From the NCBI GenBank assembly GCA_021731145.1, contig JAKFXX010000032.1, positions 1 to 64,000 of the forward strand: a stretch of 64,000 bases of DNA. Direction: 5' to 3'. Under the pieces are notes generated by a model. The model ran no database searches and had not been told where the DNA came from. It was given only the letters and a program-made list of their open reading frames with translations. A program made the position numbers and the translations under genes. Origin of the DNA: Gammaproteobacteria bacterium (GTDB lineage Bacteria > Pseudomonadota > Gammaproteobacteria > Ga0077554 > Ga007554). Shown here one piece after another: positions 48,017-57,266 of the stretch. Position 1 is the first letter of the stretch, and every line of letters starts with the position of its first letter.

Positions 48017-49450
48017 TTGATCAAGAAAGTGTTGATCGCCAACCGTGGCGAAATCGCCGTGCGCATTGTGCGCGCATGCGCGGAGATGGGAATCAAATCG
48101 GTGGCGATTTATACCGATGCCGACCGCCATGCCCTGCACGTCAAGAAGGCCGACGAAGCTTATAATATCGGCCCCGAGTCGGTCGCCGGCTACTTGAATG
48201 CCCACCGCATCGCCAATCTGGCGGTGGCTACCGGCTGTGACGCGCTGCATCCCGGCTATGGCTTTCTGTCGGAAAACCCCGAACTGGCCGAGATTTGCGC
48301 GCGCCGCAATATCCGCTTTATCGGCCCCTCCGCCGACGTGATCCGCCACATGGGCGACAAAATCGCCGCGCGCCAGTCCATGATTACTGCTGGCATTCCA
48401 GTCATACCAGGCAGTGAAGGCAATCTTAGCGGCATTGACGAGGCGCTGGCGCGTGCCGCTGAATTCGGTTACCCGGTAATGCTCAAGGCCACCTCGGGCG
48501 GCGGGGGGCGCGGTATCCGGCGCTGCGAAAACGACGAGGATCTGAGAAAAAACTATGACCGCGTGATCTCCGAAGCTACCAAGGCGTTCGGCAGCGCGGA
48601 GATATTCCTGGAAAAGTGCATCGTCAATCCGCGCCACATCGAAATGCAGGTGCTGGGCGACCACCACGGCAATGTGATTCACCTGTTCGAGCGCGACTGC
48701 TCGATCCAGCGCCGCCACCAGAAACTGATCGAGATAGCCCCGTCGCCACAGCTTACCGATGAGCAACGCGCCTTTTTGGGCGAGCTCGCCGTGCGCGCCG
48801 CACAAGCCGTCGGCTACCAGAATGCCGGAACCGTGGAATTCTTGCTGGATGCCGGGGGAAATTTCTATTTCATGGAAATGAATACCCGCTTGCAGGTGGA
48901 GCACACGGTCACGGAGCAGATTACCGGCATCGATATTGTGCGCGAACAGATCCGCATCGCGGCGGGACTGCGGCTGCGCTACCGGCAGGATGAGGTGCAG
49001 CGCCGCGGCTACGCGATGGAATTCCGCATCAATGCGGAAGACCCAAAAAACGGTTTCCTGCCCAGCTTCGGGCGTATTACCCGCTATTTTGCGCCCGGCG
49101 GCCCCGGCGTGCGCACCGATGGCGCGATATACACCGGCTATGAAATACCGCCCTATTATGATTCACTGTGCGTAAAACTGACGGTGTGGGCATTGACCTG
49201 GGATGAGGTGCTGGACCGTGCCAACCGCGCCCTGCAGGACATTGGCGTGTATGGCATCAAGACCACTATCCCTTACCATCTGGAAATCATTCGCTCACCA
49301 GAGTTCCAGAACGCCACATTTGACACCAGTTTCGTGGAAAACCATCCCGAACTGATAAACTATTCCGTGCGCCGTCCGCCGCGCGAATTGGCCGCCGTGA
49401 TTGCCGCCGCCATATACGCGCACATGGCCACGGCCAACGCCCACTCTTAA
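48017..49450 (+). CDS. Pyruvate carboxylase subunit A (biotin carboxylase)
   Basis: The 477-residue ATP-grasp enzyme carboxylates biotin. It starts at TTG 48017 with GAGG upstream, reading IKKVLIANRGEIAVRIVRAC. It has HPGYGFLSENPELAE, the ATP loop KATSGGGGRGIRRCENDEDL, EKCIVNPRHIEMQVLGD, RDCSIQRRHQKLIEIAPSP and the active-site EMNTRLQVEHTVTE. The next gene carries the carboxyltransferase and biotin domains, so the pair is most likely a two-subunit pyruvate carboxylase giving oxaloacetate. An acetyl-CoA carboxylase AccC role is less likely because of this partner. Confidence 0.87.
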   Translation: MIKKVLIANRGEIAVRIVRACAEMGIKSVAIYTDADRHALHVKKADEAYNIGPESVAGYLNAHRIANLAVATGCDALHPGYGFLSENPELAEICARRNIRFIGPSADVIRHMGDKIAARQSMITAGIPVIPGSEGNLSGIDEALARAAEFGYPVMLKATSGGGGRGIRRCENDEDLRKNYDRVISEATKAFGSAEIFLEKCIVNPRHIEMQVLGDHHGNVIHLFERDCSIQRRHQKLIEIAPSPQLTDEQRAFLGELAVRAAQAVGYQNAGTVEFLLDAGGNFYFMEMNTRLQVEHTVTEQITGIDIVREQIRIAAGLRLRYRQDEVQRRGYAMEFRINAEDPKNGFLPSFGRITRYFAPGGPGVRTDGAIYTGYEIPPYYDSLCVKLTVWALTWDEVLDRANRALQDIGVYGIKTTIPYHLEIIRSPEFQNATFDTSFVENHPELINYSVRRPPRELAAVIAAAIYAHMATANAHS

Positions 49451-49470
49451 CCCAGCAGCGAGTGCCTGAC

Positions 49471-51282
49471 ATGTCCCGCGTCTACATCACCGACACCATA
49501 CTGCGCGATGCACATCAATCCCTGATTGCCACCCGGATGCGCACCGAGGATATGCTGCCGGTCTGCGCCAAGCTGGATCAGGCGGGCTTCTGGTCGCTCG
49601 AGGTCTGGGGAGGCGCAACGTTCGATGCCTGCCTGCGCTTCCTCAAGGAAGATCCGTGGGAGCGCCTGAAAAAACTCAGGGCAGCGTTGCCCAACACGCG
49701 GCTGCAAATGCTGTTGCGCGGACAAAACCTACTTGGCTACCGCCATTATTCCGATGATGTGGTGCGCGCCTTCGTGCAGCGTGCCGCTACCGATGGTATC
49801 GACGTGTTCCGCATCTTCGATGCGCTCAACGACACCCGCAATCTGCGCGTGTCCATCGAATCCGTTAAGGCCGCAGGCAAACACGCCCAAGGTACGATGT
49901 GCTATACCACCAGCCCCGTGCATAGCACCCCCAAATTCGTTGAGATGGCGCGCGAACTGCAAGCGATGGGCTGCGACAGCATTGCCATCAAGGATATGGC
50001 CGGATTGCTCACGCCGATGGTCACCGCGGAATTGGTGCGCCACCTGGTCAACGCGGTAAAAATCCCGGTTCATTTACATTCCCATGCCACTTCTGGCCTG
50101 GCAAGCATGTGTCAGTTAAAGGCGGTTGAAAACGGCTGCCGCCACATCGACACTGCAATTTCCAGCTTTTCCGGCGGCACCAGCCACCCGCCCACCGAGA
50201 GCATGGTCGCGGCGCTGCGAGGCACACAATACGACACTGGCCTCAATCTCGAACTGTTGCAAGAGATTGGTTTTTATTTTTACGATGTGCGCAAGAAATA
50301 CCAGCGCTTCGAAAGCGAGTACACGGGCATCGACACGCGCGTTCAGGTCAACCAGATCCCCGGCGGCATGATCTCCAACCTCGCCAACCAGTTGCGCGAA
50401 CAAGGCGCACTGGACCGCATGAATGAGGTGTTGGCGGAAATTCCACAGGTGCGCGAAGATCTGGGATTCCCTCCCCTGGTGACGCCCACATCGCAAATTG
50501 TTGGCACGCAAGCCCTGCTCAATGTTTTGGCGGGCGCGCGTTACAAGACCATCACTAATGAGGTAAAATTTTACTTGCAGGGCCGTTACGGCAAGACGCC
50601 GGGGGTGGTAAACACCATCGTGCGCCAGCAGGCTATTGGCAATGAAGAAGTCATCGATTGCCGTCCCGCAGATCTGCTCAAGGATGAAATGGAAACCCTG
50701 CGTGACGACATCGGCACTCTTGCAACGTCCGAAGAAGACGTATTGAGTTACGCCATGTTCCCGGAAATCGCCCGCACGTTTCTCGAACAGCGCGCCTCGG
50801 GTACACTCGTACCCGAACCGCTGGAAGTAGCCAGCGACGGCGCCGCCATACGGGGCGCAACGCCTTTGGAATTCAACGTCACCCTGCATGGCGAAACCTA
50901 CCACATTCATGTAACAGGCAGCGGCCACCAGGAGCAGAACCGGCGGCCCTTCTATGTCTCTGTAGATGGTTTGCCTGAAGAGATTATTGTTGAAACGCTG
51001 CAGGAACTCGCTACCGAGCCTGCAAAACAAACCACAGGCAAAGGCAGCAGGCGGACGCGCGCGCAGGCACCTGGGCATGTCACCACGTCCATGCCGGGCA
51101 CTATTGTCGAAGTCCTGGTGAAGCTGGGAGACACCGTGAAGGCGGGCGATCCGGTGCTGGTGACCGAAGCCATGAAGATGGAAACTGAAGTGCAAGCGCC
51201 GATTGCCGGAAAGGTAATCGCTGTAAATGTGCGCAAAGGCGATAACGTTAACCCCGACGAGGCACTGATTGAAATCGGCTGA
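49471..51282 (+). CDS. Pyruvate carboxylase subunit B / oxaloacetate decarboxylase alpha-type
   Basis: The carboxyltransferase domain of about 450 residues begins VYITDTILRDAHQSLIATRM and keeps EVWGGATFDACLRFL, DALNDTRNLR and the metal-binding PVHLHSHATSGLA. The PYC-type C-terminal region and a biotinyl domain with the biotin lysine in VTEAMKMETEV follow. A Na+-pump beta/gamma pair is not present, which favours pyruvate carboxylation over oxaloacetate decarboxylation. ATG 49471 is used; GTG at 49462 is possible. It lies 20 bases after subunit A. Confidence 0.87.
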   Translation: MSRVYITDTILRDAHQSLIATRMRTEDMLPVCAKLDQAGFWSLEVWGGATFDACLRFLKEDPWERLKKLRAALPNTRLQMLLRGQNLLGYRHYSDDVVRAFVQRAATDGIDVFRIFDALNDTRNLRVSIESVKAAGKHAQGTMCYTTSPVHSTPKFVEMARELQAMGCDSIAIKDMAGLLTPMVTAELVRHLVNAVKIPVHLHSHATSGLASMCQLKAVENGCRHIDTAISSFSGGTSHPPTESMVAALRGTQYDTGLNLELLQEIGFYFYDVRKKYQRFESEYTGIDTRVQVNQIPGGMISNLANQLREQGALDRMNEVLAEIPQVREDLGFPPLVTPTSQIVGTQALLNVLAGARYKTITNEVKFYLQGRYGKTPGVVNTIVRQQAIGNEEVIDCRPADLLKDEMETLRDDIGTLATSEEDVLSYAMFPEIARTFLEQRASGTLVPEPLEVASDGAAIRGATPLEFNVTLHGETYHIHVTGSGHQEQNRRPFYVSVDGLPEEIIVETLQELATEPAKQTTGKGSRRTRAQAPGHVTTSMPGTIVEVLVKLGDTVKAGDPVLVTEAMKMETEVQAPIAGKVIAVNVRKGDNVNPDEALIEIG

Positions 51283-51880
51283 ACATAATAATGGACACAA
51301 GCGGCAGCAGTTGATCCTGGCTTCTTCCTCCCCTTTCAGAAAAGAGTTGCTGCATCGGCTGGGCTTGCCCTTCAACGCCATCCCACCGCAAGCCGATGAA
51401 ACACCGCTCCCCGGTGAATCACCGGAAAGTCTTGTGGCACGCCTCGCTGGCGCCAAGGCACACGCAATAGCGCAACAACACACCGATGCGCTGATCATCG
51501 GTTCTGATCAGGTAGCGGTGCTCGACGGTGAAACTCTGGGAAAACCGGGTAATCATGACAATGCTGCAAAACAACTCGCCAACGCCTCCGGCAAACGCGT
51601 GGAATTTCTGACCGGATTGTGTCTACTCAATAGCGCCACCCGGCGCATGCAGGTGGATGTCATCCCCTTCGCCGTTGTGTTTCGTGTACTGAGTGCAGCG
51701 CAGATCGAAAACTATCTGCGGCACGAGCAGCCGTATAATTGCGCGGGTTCATTCAAATCGGAAGGCTTGGGCATTGCGCTCTTTGACAAGCTGGAAGGCG
51801 AAGACCCTACCGCGCTCATCGGCCTGCCATTGATTAGCCTGGTGCGGATGCTGGAACATGAAGGTGTAAGAGTTATTTAA
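51269..51880 (+). CDS. Maf-family nucleotide pyrophosphatase (YceF type)
   Basis: YceF-type Maf proteins hydrolyse 7-methyl-GTP and related modified nucleotides. From TTG 51269 the product is 203 residues: LILASSSPFRKELLHRLGL, the signature ADETPLPGESPESLVARLA, the catalytic-acid loop IIGSDQVAVLDGETLGKP and CAGSFKSEGLGIALFDKLEG. A GAGG six bases upstream and a 14-base overlap with the preceding gene support the TTG start; no in-frame ATG exists near the family start. In related genomes this gene lies next to yceD. Confidence 0.88.
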   Translation: MKSAEHNNGHKRQQLILASSSPFRKELLHRLGLPFNAIPPQADETPLPGESPESLVARLAGAKAHAIAQQHTDALIIGSDQVAVLDGETLGKPGNHDNAAKQLANASGKRVEFLTGLCLLNSATRRMQVDVIPFAVVFRVLSAAQIENYLRHEQPYNCAGSFKSEGLGIALFDKLEGEDPTALIGLPLISLVRMLEHEGVRVI

Positions 51881-51920
51881 GTTTTTACGTTTAGACGCAA
51901 ACGCGCAAAGATAATATTCA

Positions 51921-52811
51921 ATGAAGGTTCTTTCAAAATGGCTCTGGCGCGGCTTTGTCCTCGCCATGCTCGCAGCACTGCTTTACCAAGGCTGGACCTA
52001 CTGGCAAGTAACACGTCTCGACACCCACAACCCTGAAGACACCGCGCTGATGCGCGGGCGCCTGGCGGAAATGGAAGCGGAATCAAAGCCAGCCCACATT
52101 GACTATCGCTGGGTGCCGATGCCGCGCATCTCACGCTATCTGCAACGTGCCATCATCGCCTCGGAAGACGCCACCTTTTACAGTCACGAAGGTTTCGACT
52201 GGGAAGGCATCAAGGTCGCCGCGGAAAAGAACATCAAACAGGGCAAGGTCGTCGCAGGCGGCAGCACTATCACCCAACAGCTCGCCAAGAACCTGTTCCT
52301 CTCCACCCAGCGCACCCCGTGGCGCAAGGGACAAGAGGCTATCATCACGGTGATGCTGGAAAAAAGCCTGAGCAAGCAGCGCATTTTCGAAATTTACCTG
52401 AACGTGATCGAATGGGGCAATGGCATATTCGGCGCGGAGGCTGCGGCCCACCACTACTTCGGCAAGGCCGCCGCGAAACTGACGCCCCGCGAAGCGGCGT
52501 GGCTCGCCGCCATTGTACCCAATCCGCGCTATTACGATACCCACCGCAACGCGCGTCGTGCAACACGCAAGACCAGGATCATCCTGGCACGTATGGCAAT
52601 ACGTTACGGCCGCGACTTCAACGCCGCGCCACGCCTCATCGCACCACCTGCGAAACCCGCGCCGGAACTCGACATGCCGAAGGAAACCGAGCCATCGGTG
52701 GAGCCGGAAACAGCATCCACACCCACGGGCAATATGGAGACGAGCGAGACACAAGCCGCACCGCCCCCGGACAATAGTGCCCCACCGCCTCCAGTAGCAC
52801 CAGGCAATTGA
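51921..52811 (+). CDS. mtgA: Monofunctional peptidoglycan glycosyltransferase
   Basis: MtgA polymerises lipid II into glycan strands at the inner membrane (GT51). After a membrane anchor (GFVLAMLAALLYQGWTYW) the motifs are AIIASEDATFYSHEGFDW (first catalytic Glu), GGSTITQQLAKNLFLS, EAIITVMLEKSLSKQRIFEI and YLNVIEWGNGIFGAEAAAHH. The last ~60 residues form a Pro/Thr/Glu-rich tail (APPPDNSAPPPPVAPGN) that is not part of the usual ~240-residue enzyme. No transpeptidase domain is present. Confidence 0.92.
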   Translation: MKVLSKWLWRGFVLAMLAALLYQGWTYWQVTRLDTHNPEDTALMRGRLAEMEAESKPAHIDYRWVPMPRISRYLQRAIIASEDATFYSHEGFDWEGIKVAAEKNIKQGKVVAGGSTITQQLAKNLFLSTQRTPWRKGQEAIITVMLEKSLSKQRIFEIYLNVIEWGNGIFGAEAAAHHYFGKAAAKLTPREAAWLAAIVPNPRYYDTHRNARRATRKTRIILARMAIRYGRDFNAAPRLIAPPAKPAPELDMPKETEPSVEPETASTPTGNMETSETQAAPPPDNSAPPPPVAPGN

Positions 52812-53050
52812 GCCTGTGCGCGGACTCGTGGGTGTTGGTTGCATTCATACGTTGCTGGTCATCCTCAATGCCATCATGAAACCGGGAAAAGCATGGAAGC
52901 CCCGCCATTTGAAAACAAACAATGCTTGTCCCGTAAGCGGGGCAAGGGTGTATATTAATTCTCTGTTTGAAATGTGTGGTATGAAGAGCAACAACGCTCA
53001 GACAATCCAAAAAATAATCCCTTTGCTTTTCGTTACCAAAAAAGTCATGT

Positions 53051-55606
53051 ATGCCCGCCTCCTCCTTGCCTATCGAGTCAACCCTCCCCGAGCTGCGCAC
53101 CGCGCTTGCAGCCCATCCTGCGGTAGTGCTGCAAGCCCCTCCCGGCGCGGGCAAAACCACGCTGGTGCCGCTCGCGCTCCTGCATGAATCCTGGCTGCAA
53201 GGCCGCTCGATCGTGATGCTGGAGCCGCGTCGTCTTGCGGCGCGGGCGGCGGCGGCGCGCATGGCGGATCTGCTGGGCGAGAAGGTGGGACAGACGGTGG
53301 GATACCGCATCCGTTTCGACAGCCAGATTTCGCGCCAAACGCGTATCGAGGTACTCACCGAGGGCATCCTCACCCGCCGTTTGCAAAGCGATCCGGCGCT
53401 GGAGGGCGTAGGGCTGGTGATCTTCGATGAATTCCACGAGCGTAACCTCAATGCCGATCTCGCGCTGGCGCTGTGCATCGACAGCCAGCGCGGCCTGCGC
53501 GACGACTTGAAAGTGCTGGTGATGTCGGCCACGCTGGATACTGAAGGCGTCGCCAGACTGCTGAATAATGCACCGATCATCACCAGCATGGGGCGCAGCT
53601 TTCCGGTGACTATCAGCTACCTGCCGCGCGATCCGGAAAACAGAGCGCCCGAGACCGTGGCCGCCGCAGTGCGCCGTGCCTTGAACGAACAACAAGGCGA
53701 TGTGCTGGCCTTTCTTCCCGGTGGCGGCGAGATCCGGCGCACACAGCGATTATTGGAAGCCGATCCCGCCTGCGCAGAGATCAGTATCCATCCCCTCTAT
53801 GGCGACCTGCCGAAAGAGGCGCAAGACCGGGCGATCCGGCCTGATTCCAGCGGGCGGCGCAAAGTGGTACTGGCCACCTCCATCGCCGAGACCAGCCTGA
53901 CTATCGAAGGCATCGTAAGCGTAGTGGATAGCGGTTTCGCGCGTGTACCGCGTTTCGACCCGAACAGCGGCCTAACGAGACTCGACACGGTGCGCGTGTC
54001 GCGCGCGTCAGCCGAACAACGCGCCGGACGCGCCGGGCGTCTCGGGCCAGGACATTGCTACCGGCTATGGAGCGAATCCACCCAGCGCGGCCTGCAAGCC
54101 CAGACCATACCGGAGATACGCGCCGCCGACCTCGCCCCGCTGGCGCTGGATCTTGCTCAATGGGGGGTGCGTAATACGGCGGACCTGGCGTGGCTGGACC
54201 CACCCCCGCCCGGCGCGCTGGCCCAGGCGCGGCAGTTGCTCATCGAGCTGGGCGCGCTGGATGACAAGGGCTTGATCACCCCCTCCGGCCAGGCAATGGC
54301 CGCGCTGCCCGCGCACCCACGCCTCGCTCACCTGCTGCTGGAGGGCAACAAGCTGGGATTAGGCGCGCTGGCCTGCGATATCTCGGCGCTACTTGCCGAA
54401 CGCGACATACTCATCAGCGAGAACCAGAGCCGTAAACGCACCTGCGACCTGCTGGAGCGCGTCGAAGCGATAATGGCATTCCGCAAACGCGGCAGGGCCG
54501 GTGCGCAATCCTACGGGGCAGACCCTTACGCCTGCGAACGTATCGAACAGGCGGCCAGCCAGTGGCGGCGACTACTGAATATCAAACAACCCCCGGCGCC
54601 GTCCAGCGACGAAGAGGTAGGCCTGCTATTGGCTCTCGCCTATCCGGACCGCATCGCCGCGCAGCGCGAAGCCAACACCGGGCGCTACCTGCTCGCCAAT
54701 GGCCGTGGCGCACGCCTGGCGTGTGAAGATCATCTGATCAAGCACACCTACCTGGTAGCCGCGCAGATGGATGCGGGAAAAGCGCACCGTGAAGGTGGCA
54801 ATGCCGAAGGCGTGATCTACCTCGCCGCGCCTGTCACTGCGCAGGCGTTGCGCAAACACTTGGCGGGACGAATACAAGCACAAGACGTAGTGCGCTGGGA
54901 CAGCCAGCAGCAAGCCATCATCGCGCGGCGCGAAGAACGGATTGGAGAAATCATGCTAGCCAGCCAACCGCTGGCAAAAGCCAGCCCAGAGGCGTTACGC
55001 AAAGCCATGCTTGAAGGCGTGCGCCGTCTCGGGCTGGAGGCATTGCCATGGACGCGCGAGTCCCGTGAATGGCAGGCGCGCGTGTTATCGCTGCGCCACT
55101 GGTGCCCGGAGGACGACTGGCCGGATATAAGCGATGAGCATCTTGCGGCGACACTGGAAGATTGGTTGGAGCCATACCTCGACGGCATCACCCGCCGCGA
55201 CCACCTGACCCGCCTCGACCTGTTGGCAATCTTGCAAAACACCCTGGACTGGACGCAGCGCACTCGCCTCGACGAAGGCGCGCCCACCCACCTCACCGTG
55301 CCCAGCGGATCGCGGCTACGTCTGCAATATACCCCCGGCGAGTCACCGGTGTTGGCGGTGAAACTGCAAGAAATGTTCGGCCTCGCCGACACACCGCGCG
55401 TGGCCTGGGGACGCGTGCCAGTGACCCTCCACCTGCTCTCCCCCGCACAAAACCCTATCCAGGTAACGCAAGACCTGCGCGGCTTCTGGGAACGCACCTA
55501 CGCCGAAGTAAAAAAAGAACTCAAAGGCCGCTACCCCAAACACCCCTGGCCGGATGACCCGTGGAACGCCGAACCTACGGCACGCCGGAAACCCAGGCCA
55601 CGCTGA
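53051..55606 (+). CDS. hrpB: ATP-dependent helicase HrpB
   Basis: The 851-residue DEAH-like superfamily 2 helicase has motif I VLQAPPGAGKTTLVPLAL, motif II IFDEFHERNL (DEFH, as in HrpB proteins) and motif III VMSATLD. GDVLAFLPGGGEIRRTQRLL and the motif VI block SRASAEQRAGRAGRLGPG follow. The HrpB-specific C-terminal domain ends RYPKHPWPDDPW. Its precise cellular role is unsettled in most species. No strong ribosome site precedes ATG 53051. The 240-base gap before it shows no gene. Confidence 0.93.
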   Translation: MPASSLPIESTLPELRTALAAHPAVVLQAPPGAGKTTLVPLALLHESWLQGRSIVMLEPRRLAARAAAARMADLLGEKVGQTVGYRIRFDSQISRQTRIEVLTEGILTRRLQSDPALEGVGLVIFDEFHERNLNADLALALCIDSQRGLRDDLKVLVMSATLDTEGVARLLNNAPIITSMGRSFPVTISYLPRDPENRAPETVAAAVRRALNEQQGDVLAFLPGGGEIRRTQRLLEADPACAEISIHPLYGDLPKEAQDRAIRPDSSGRRKVVLATSIAETSLTIEGIVSVVDSGFARVPRFDPNSGLTRLDTVRVSRASAEQRAGRAGRLGPGHCYRLWSESTQRGLQAQTIPEIRAADLAPLALDLAQWGVRNTADLAWLDPPPPGALAQARQLLIELGALDDKGLITPSGQAMAALPAHPRLAHLLLEGNKLGLGALACDISALLAERDILISENQSRKRTCDLLERVEAIMAFRKRGRAGAQSYGADPYACERIEQAASQWRRLLNIKQPPAPSSDEEVGLLLALAYPDRIAAQREANTGRYLLANGRGARLACEDHLIKHTYLVAAQMDAGKAHREGGNAEGVIYLAAPVTAQALRKHLAGRIQAQDVVRWDSQQQAIIARREERIGEIMLASQPLAKASPEALRKAMLEGVRRLGLEALPWTRESREWQARVLSLRHWCPEDDWPDISDEHLAATLEDWLEPYLDGITRRDHLTRLDLLAILQNTLDWTQRTRLDEGAPTHLTVPSGSRLRLQYTPGESPVLAVKLQEMFGLADTPRVAWGRVPVTLHLLSPAQNPIQVTQDLRGFWERTYAEVKKELKGRYPKHPWPDDPWNAEPTARRKPRPR

Positions 55607-55758
55607 AAAACTTAATCACAACAAAATAGCCGATGCTGTAATGCTTCACCTCGGATTTTCGCGCGTACTTGCTTCAGGCAATGCAGGGGAATTTTGCGTG
55701 GCAGGCATGTCGTTGGAAATGGCGCGCTAAAAACACAACGGAGACAGATGAAAACGAA

Positions 55759-55787
55759 TTGAACTGATTTCTAATGAGGTTTATAGT
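55759..55787 (+). promoter_or_regulatory. Sigma-70-type promoter, duplicated upstream of two secreted-protein genes
   Basis: TTGAAC (55759-55764), a 17-base spacer and TATAGT (55782-55787) form a well-spaced promoter. The surrounding ~65 bases (AAACGAATTGAAC to CACACACC) recur at 57978-58042 in front of the lipase gene with the same hexamers and spacing. The leader to the lipoprotein start is about 80 bases. Confidence 0.6.
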
Positions 55788-55875
55788 CGGAATCAATTTC
55801 ACACACCGCCCTCATGAAATTTTAAGCATTTTATTGGGTGCTACGTTTAAGTTAGGCCTTCAAAAGGAGATGAAA

Positions 55876-56223
55876 TTGAGTCGTATAGCACCCTTGATCT
55901 TCACAATAACTGCATTGATGCTCGCTGGCTGCCAGAGTACTGGTGTTATTCCAATGGACCGCGATTCCTACATGATTGGTAAGAAAGATGGTGCGCCAGG
56001 GCTTGGTGTATCACTCACCAATAAAGCAGAGGTCTATCGTGAAGCCAATATCTTCTGCCGCGAGAAAGGACTTGAAGTCGAGACGCTGCATGTCACGACT
56101 ACGCCAGCGAGACCAGGGCAACTCGGCTCAACAGAGTTGCAATTCAGATGCACATCGCCCGGTGGCGTAGCGCAACCCCTCGTCAAAGAATCCGACAAGG
56201 TCATCGAGATTCGCAATCGCTAA
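55876..56223 (+). CDS. Small lipoprotein of unknown function
   Basis: The 115-residue lipoprotein (from TTG 55876) has a lipobox ALMLAGC. The mature part has a VYREANIFCREKG helix with one cysteine and a second one in LQFRCTSPGG; it has no recognised family. The start is decided by the ribosome site: AAAGGAG directly abuts the ATG at 55870 with no spacing, while it is about seven bases before the TTG. Either choice keeps the signal peptide. Its promoter is shared in sequence with that of the lipase at 58059. Confidence 0.6.
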   Translation: MSRIAPLIFTITALMLAGCQSTGVIPMDRDSYMIGKKDGAPGLGVSLTNKAEVYREANIFCREKGLEVETLHVTTTPARPGQLGSTELQFRCTSPGGVAQPLVKESDKVIEIRNR

Positions 56224-56240
56224 AACGGAGAAAGCGCGGC

Positions 56241-56393
56241 AGGTTGGGCTGAATGCAATGAAGCCCAACAATCCAGGGCGACGATGTGATTGAAACGTGC
56301 GTGGTGAATTTTTATTTTGATTGTGGATCATCAGGTTATGCCGAGCACTGGACATTGGCTTGATGTGTTGGGCTTCGCAAGCTCAGCCCAACC
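56241..56393. repeat. 153-bp repeat, copy 1
   Basis: Bounded by AGGTTGGGCT and AGCCCAACC, this element is almost identical to 57101-57252, sharing the interior AATTTTTATTTTGATTGTGG and GACATTGGCTTGATGTGTTG. Each end is itself a small hairpin (TTGGGCT...AGCCCAA type). It has no coding capacity. Together the copies flank the 56418-56918 gene. Confidence 0.8.
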
Positions 56394-56417
56394 TTGCGCT
56401 GTAGAGAGAGACCGCGA

Positions 56418-56918
56418 GTGAGCGAAATTTCTGATTTCATCTCCATGAATGCCTCGTTGCTCGTTTCGATTTTGGCGCTAGTCATTAGTCTTGTTACAAA
56501 TGCGATCTCAAGAAAGGCTGGCAAACTAAGCCAAGCAGCCAAAGAAGAGTCAGACCGAATCTTGCTCTTTGAAAAGAAGAGAGAAATGCTGAATGAGGTT
56601 GACCGCCAGAATGCGAGAATGGGAACATTTTTGATGATAACAGTACAAAAAGTTATCTTGTTAAACGATCATCCCGATCTGCGCAAAAAATATCCCGATG
56701 AATACGGGCGCCTTCTGAACAACCTTAATTGTGTTCAAACTCTTCGGTCAAAGCATGAGGAACAACGGTCTGGGCTGGAAAGAATTGGCGATGGTTTTGA
56801 TATAACGAAACAAGACGAAATTCTTGCAAACATTCGCTGTTTAAGCATTTACATTGACGAAGAGATTTCTAAAGAGGAGCGAGGCTTAAAGGACTTTCTT
56901 TCAAAAATCAGCGAGTAG
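56418..56918 (+). CDS. Membrane-anchored coiled-coil protein of unknown function
   Basis: The 166-residue protein (GTG start at 56418) has one N-terminal membrane segment (ASLLVSILALVISLVTNAIS), then charged helices likely to form coiled coils (AKEESDRILLFEKKREMLNE, EISKEERGLKDFLSK). I do not recognise a family. Base composition is more AT-rich than the housekeeping genes. It lies between two near-identical 153-bp repeats, and its TAG stop is the first three bases of a REP-like hairpin at 56916. This looks like an accessory gene brought in with its repeats. Confidence 0.6.
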   Translation: MSEISDFISMNASLLVSILALVISLVTNAISRKAGKLSQAAKEESDRILLFEKKREMLNEVDRQNARMGTFLMITVQKVILLNDHPDLRKKYPDEYGRLLNNLNCVQTLRSKHEEQRSGLERIGDGFDITKQDEILANIRCLSIYIDEEISKEERGLKDFLSKISE

Positions 56919-56995
56919 CCCGGATGAAGCGATAGCGTAATCCGGGGATCGCCGCTCCGACACATCCCGGATTGCGTGTTACTCCATCCGGGCTA
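56916..56995. repeat. REP-like palindrome (TAGCCCGGAT...ATCCGGGCTA)
   Basis: TAGCCCGGATGAAGCGATAG and the inverted arm ending ACTCCATCCGGGCTA form an imperfect palindrome with central GGATCGCCGCTCCGACACATCC. This is the style of the TAGCCCGGATGAAG repeats common in beta- and gammaproteobacteria. The rest of the 57000-57100 gap shows no gene. Confidence 0.75.
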
Positions 56996-57100
56996 CTTTC
57001 TGGGGCGGAATTATGGGGGTGGGCTGTTATGGTGAACGGCGAAATGTTTGGCTTCATTTCACTCAATCCAACTTGCACTGGCTAAAAAAACAAGCACGGT

Positions 57101-57252
57101 AGGTTGGGCTGAATGAAATGAAGCCCAACAATCCAGGGCGATGATGTGATTGAAACGTGGGTGGTGAATTTTTATTTTGATTGTGGATCATCAGATATGA
57201 TGAGTGCTGGACATTGGCTTGATGTGTTGGGCTTCGCAAGCTCAGCCCAACC
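57101..57252. repeat. 153-bp repeat, copy 2
   Basis: Nearly identical to 56241-56393, with a handful of substitutions. It ends 15 bases before the toxin stop at 57267. Confidence 0.8.
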
Positions 57253-57266
57253 CACCACGCTTGCCC

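Noticed and set aside
47954-48904. 316-codon open frame antisense to the biotin carboxylase gene
   Set aside because: The plus-strand gene carries all ATP-grasp motifs; the antisense frame arises from GC-rich codon structure.
50116-51498. 460-codon open frame antisense to the pyruvate carboxylase B gene
   Set aside because: A shadow of a strongly conserved enzyme; the translation shows no recognisable domain.
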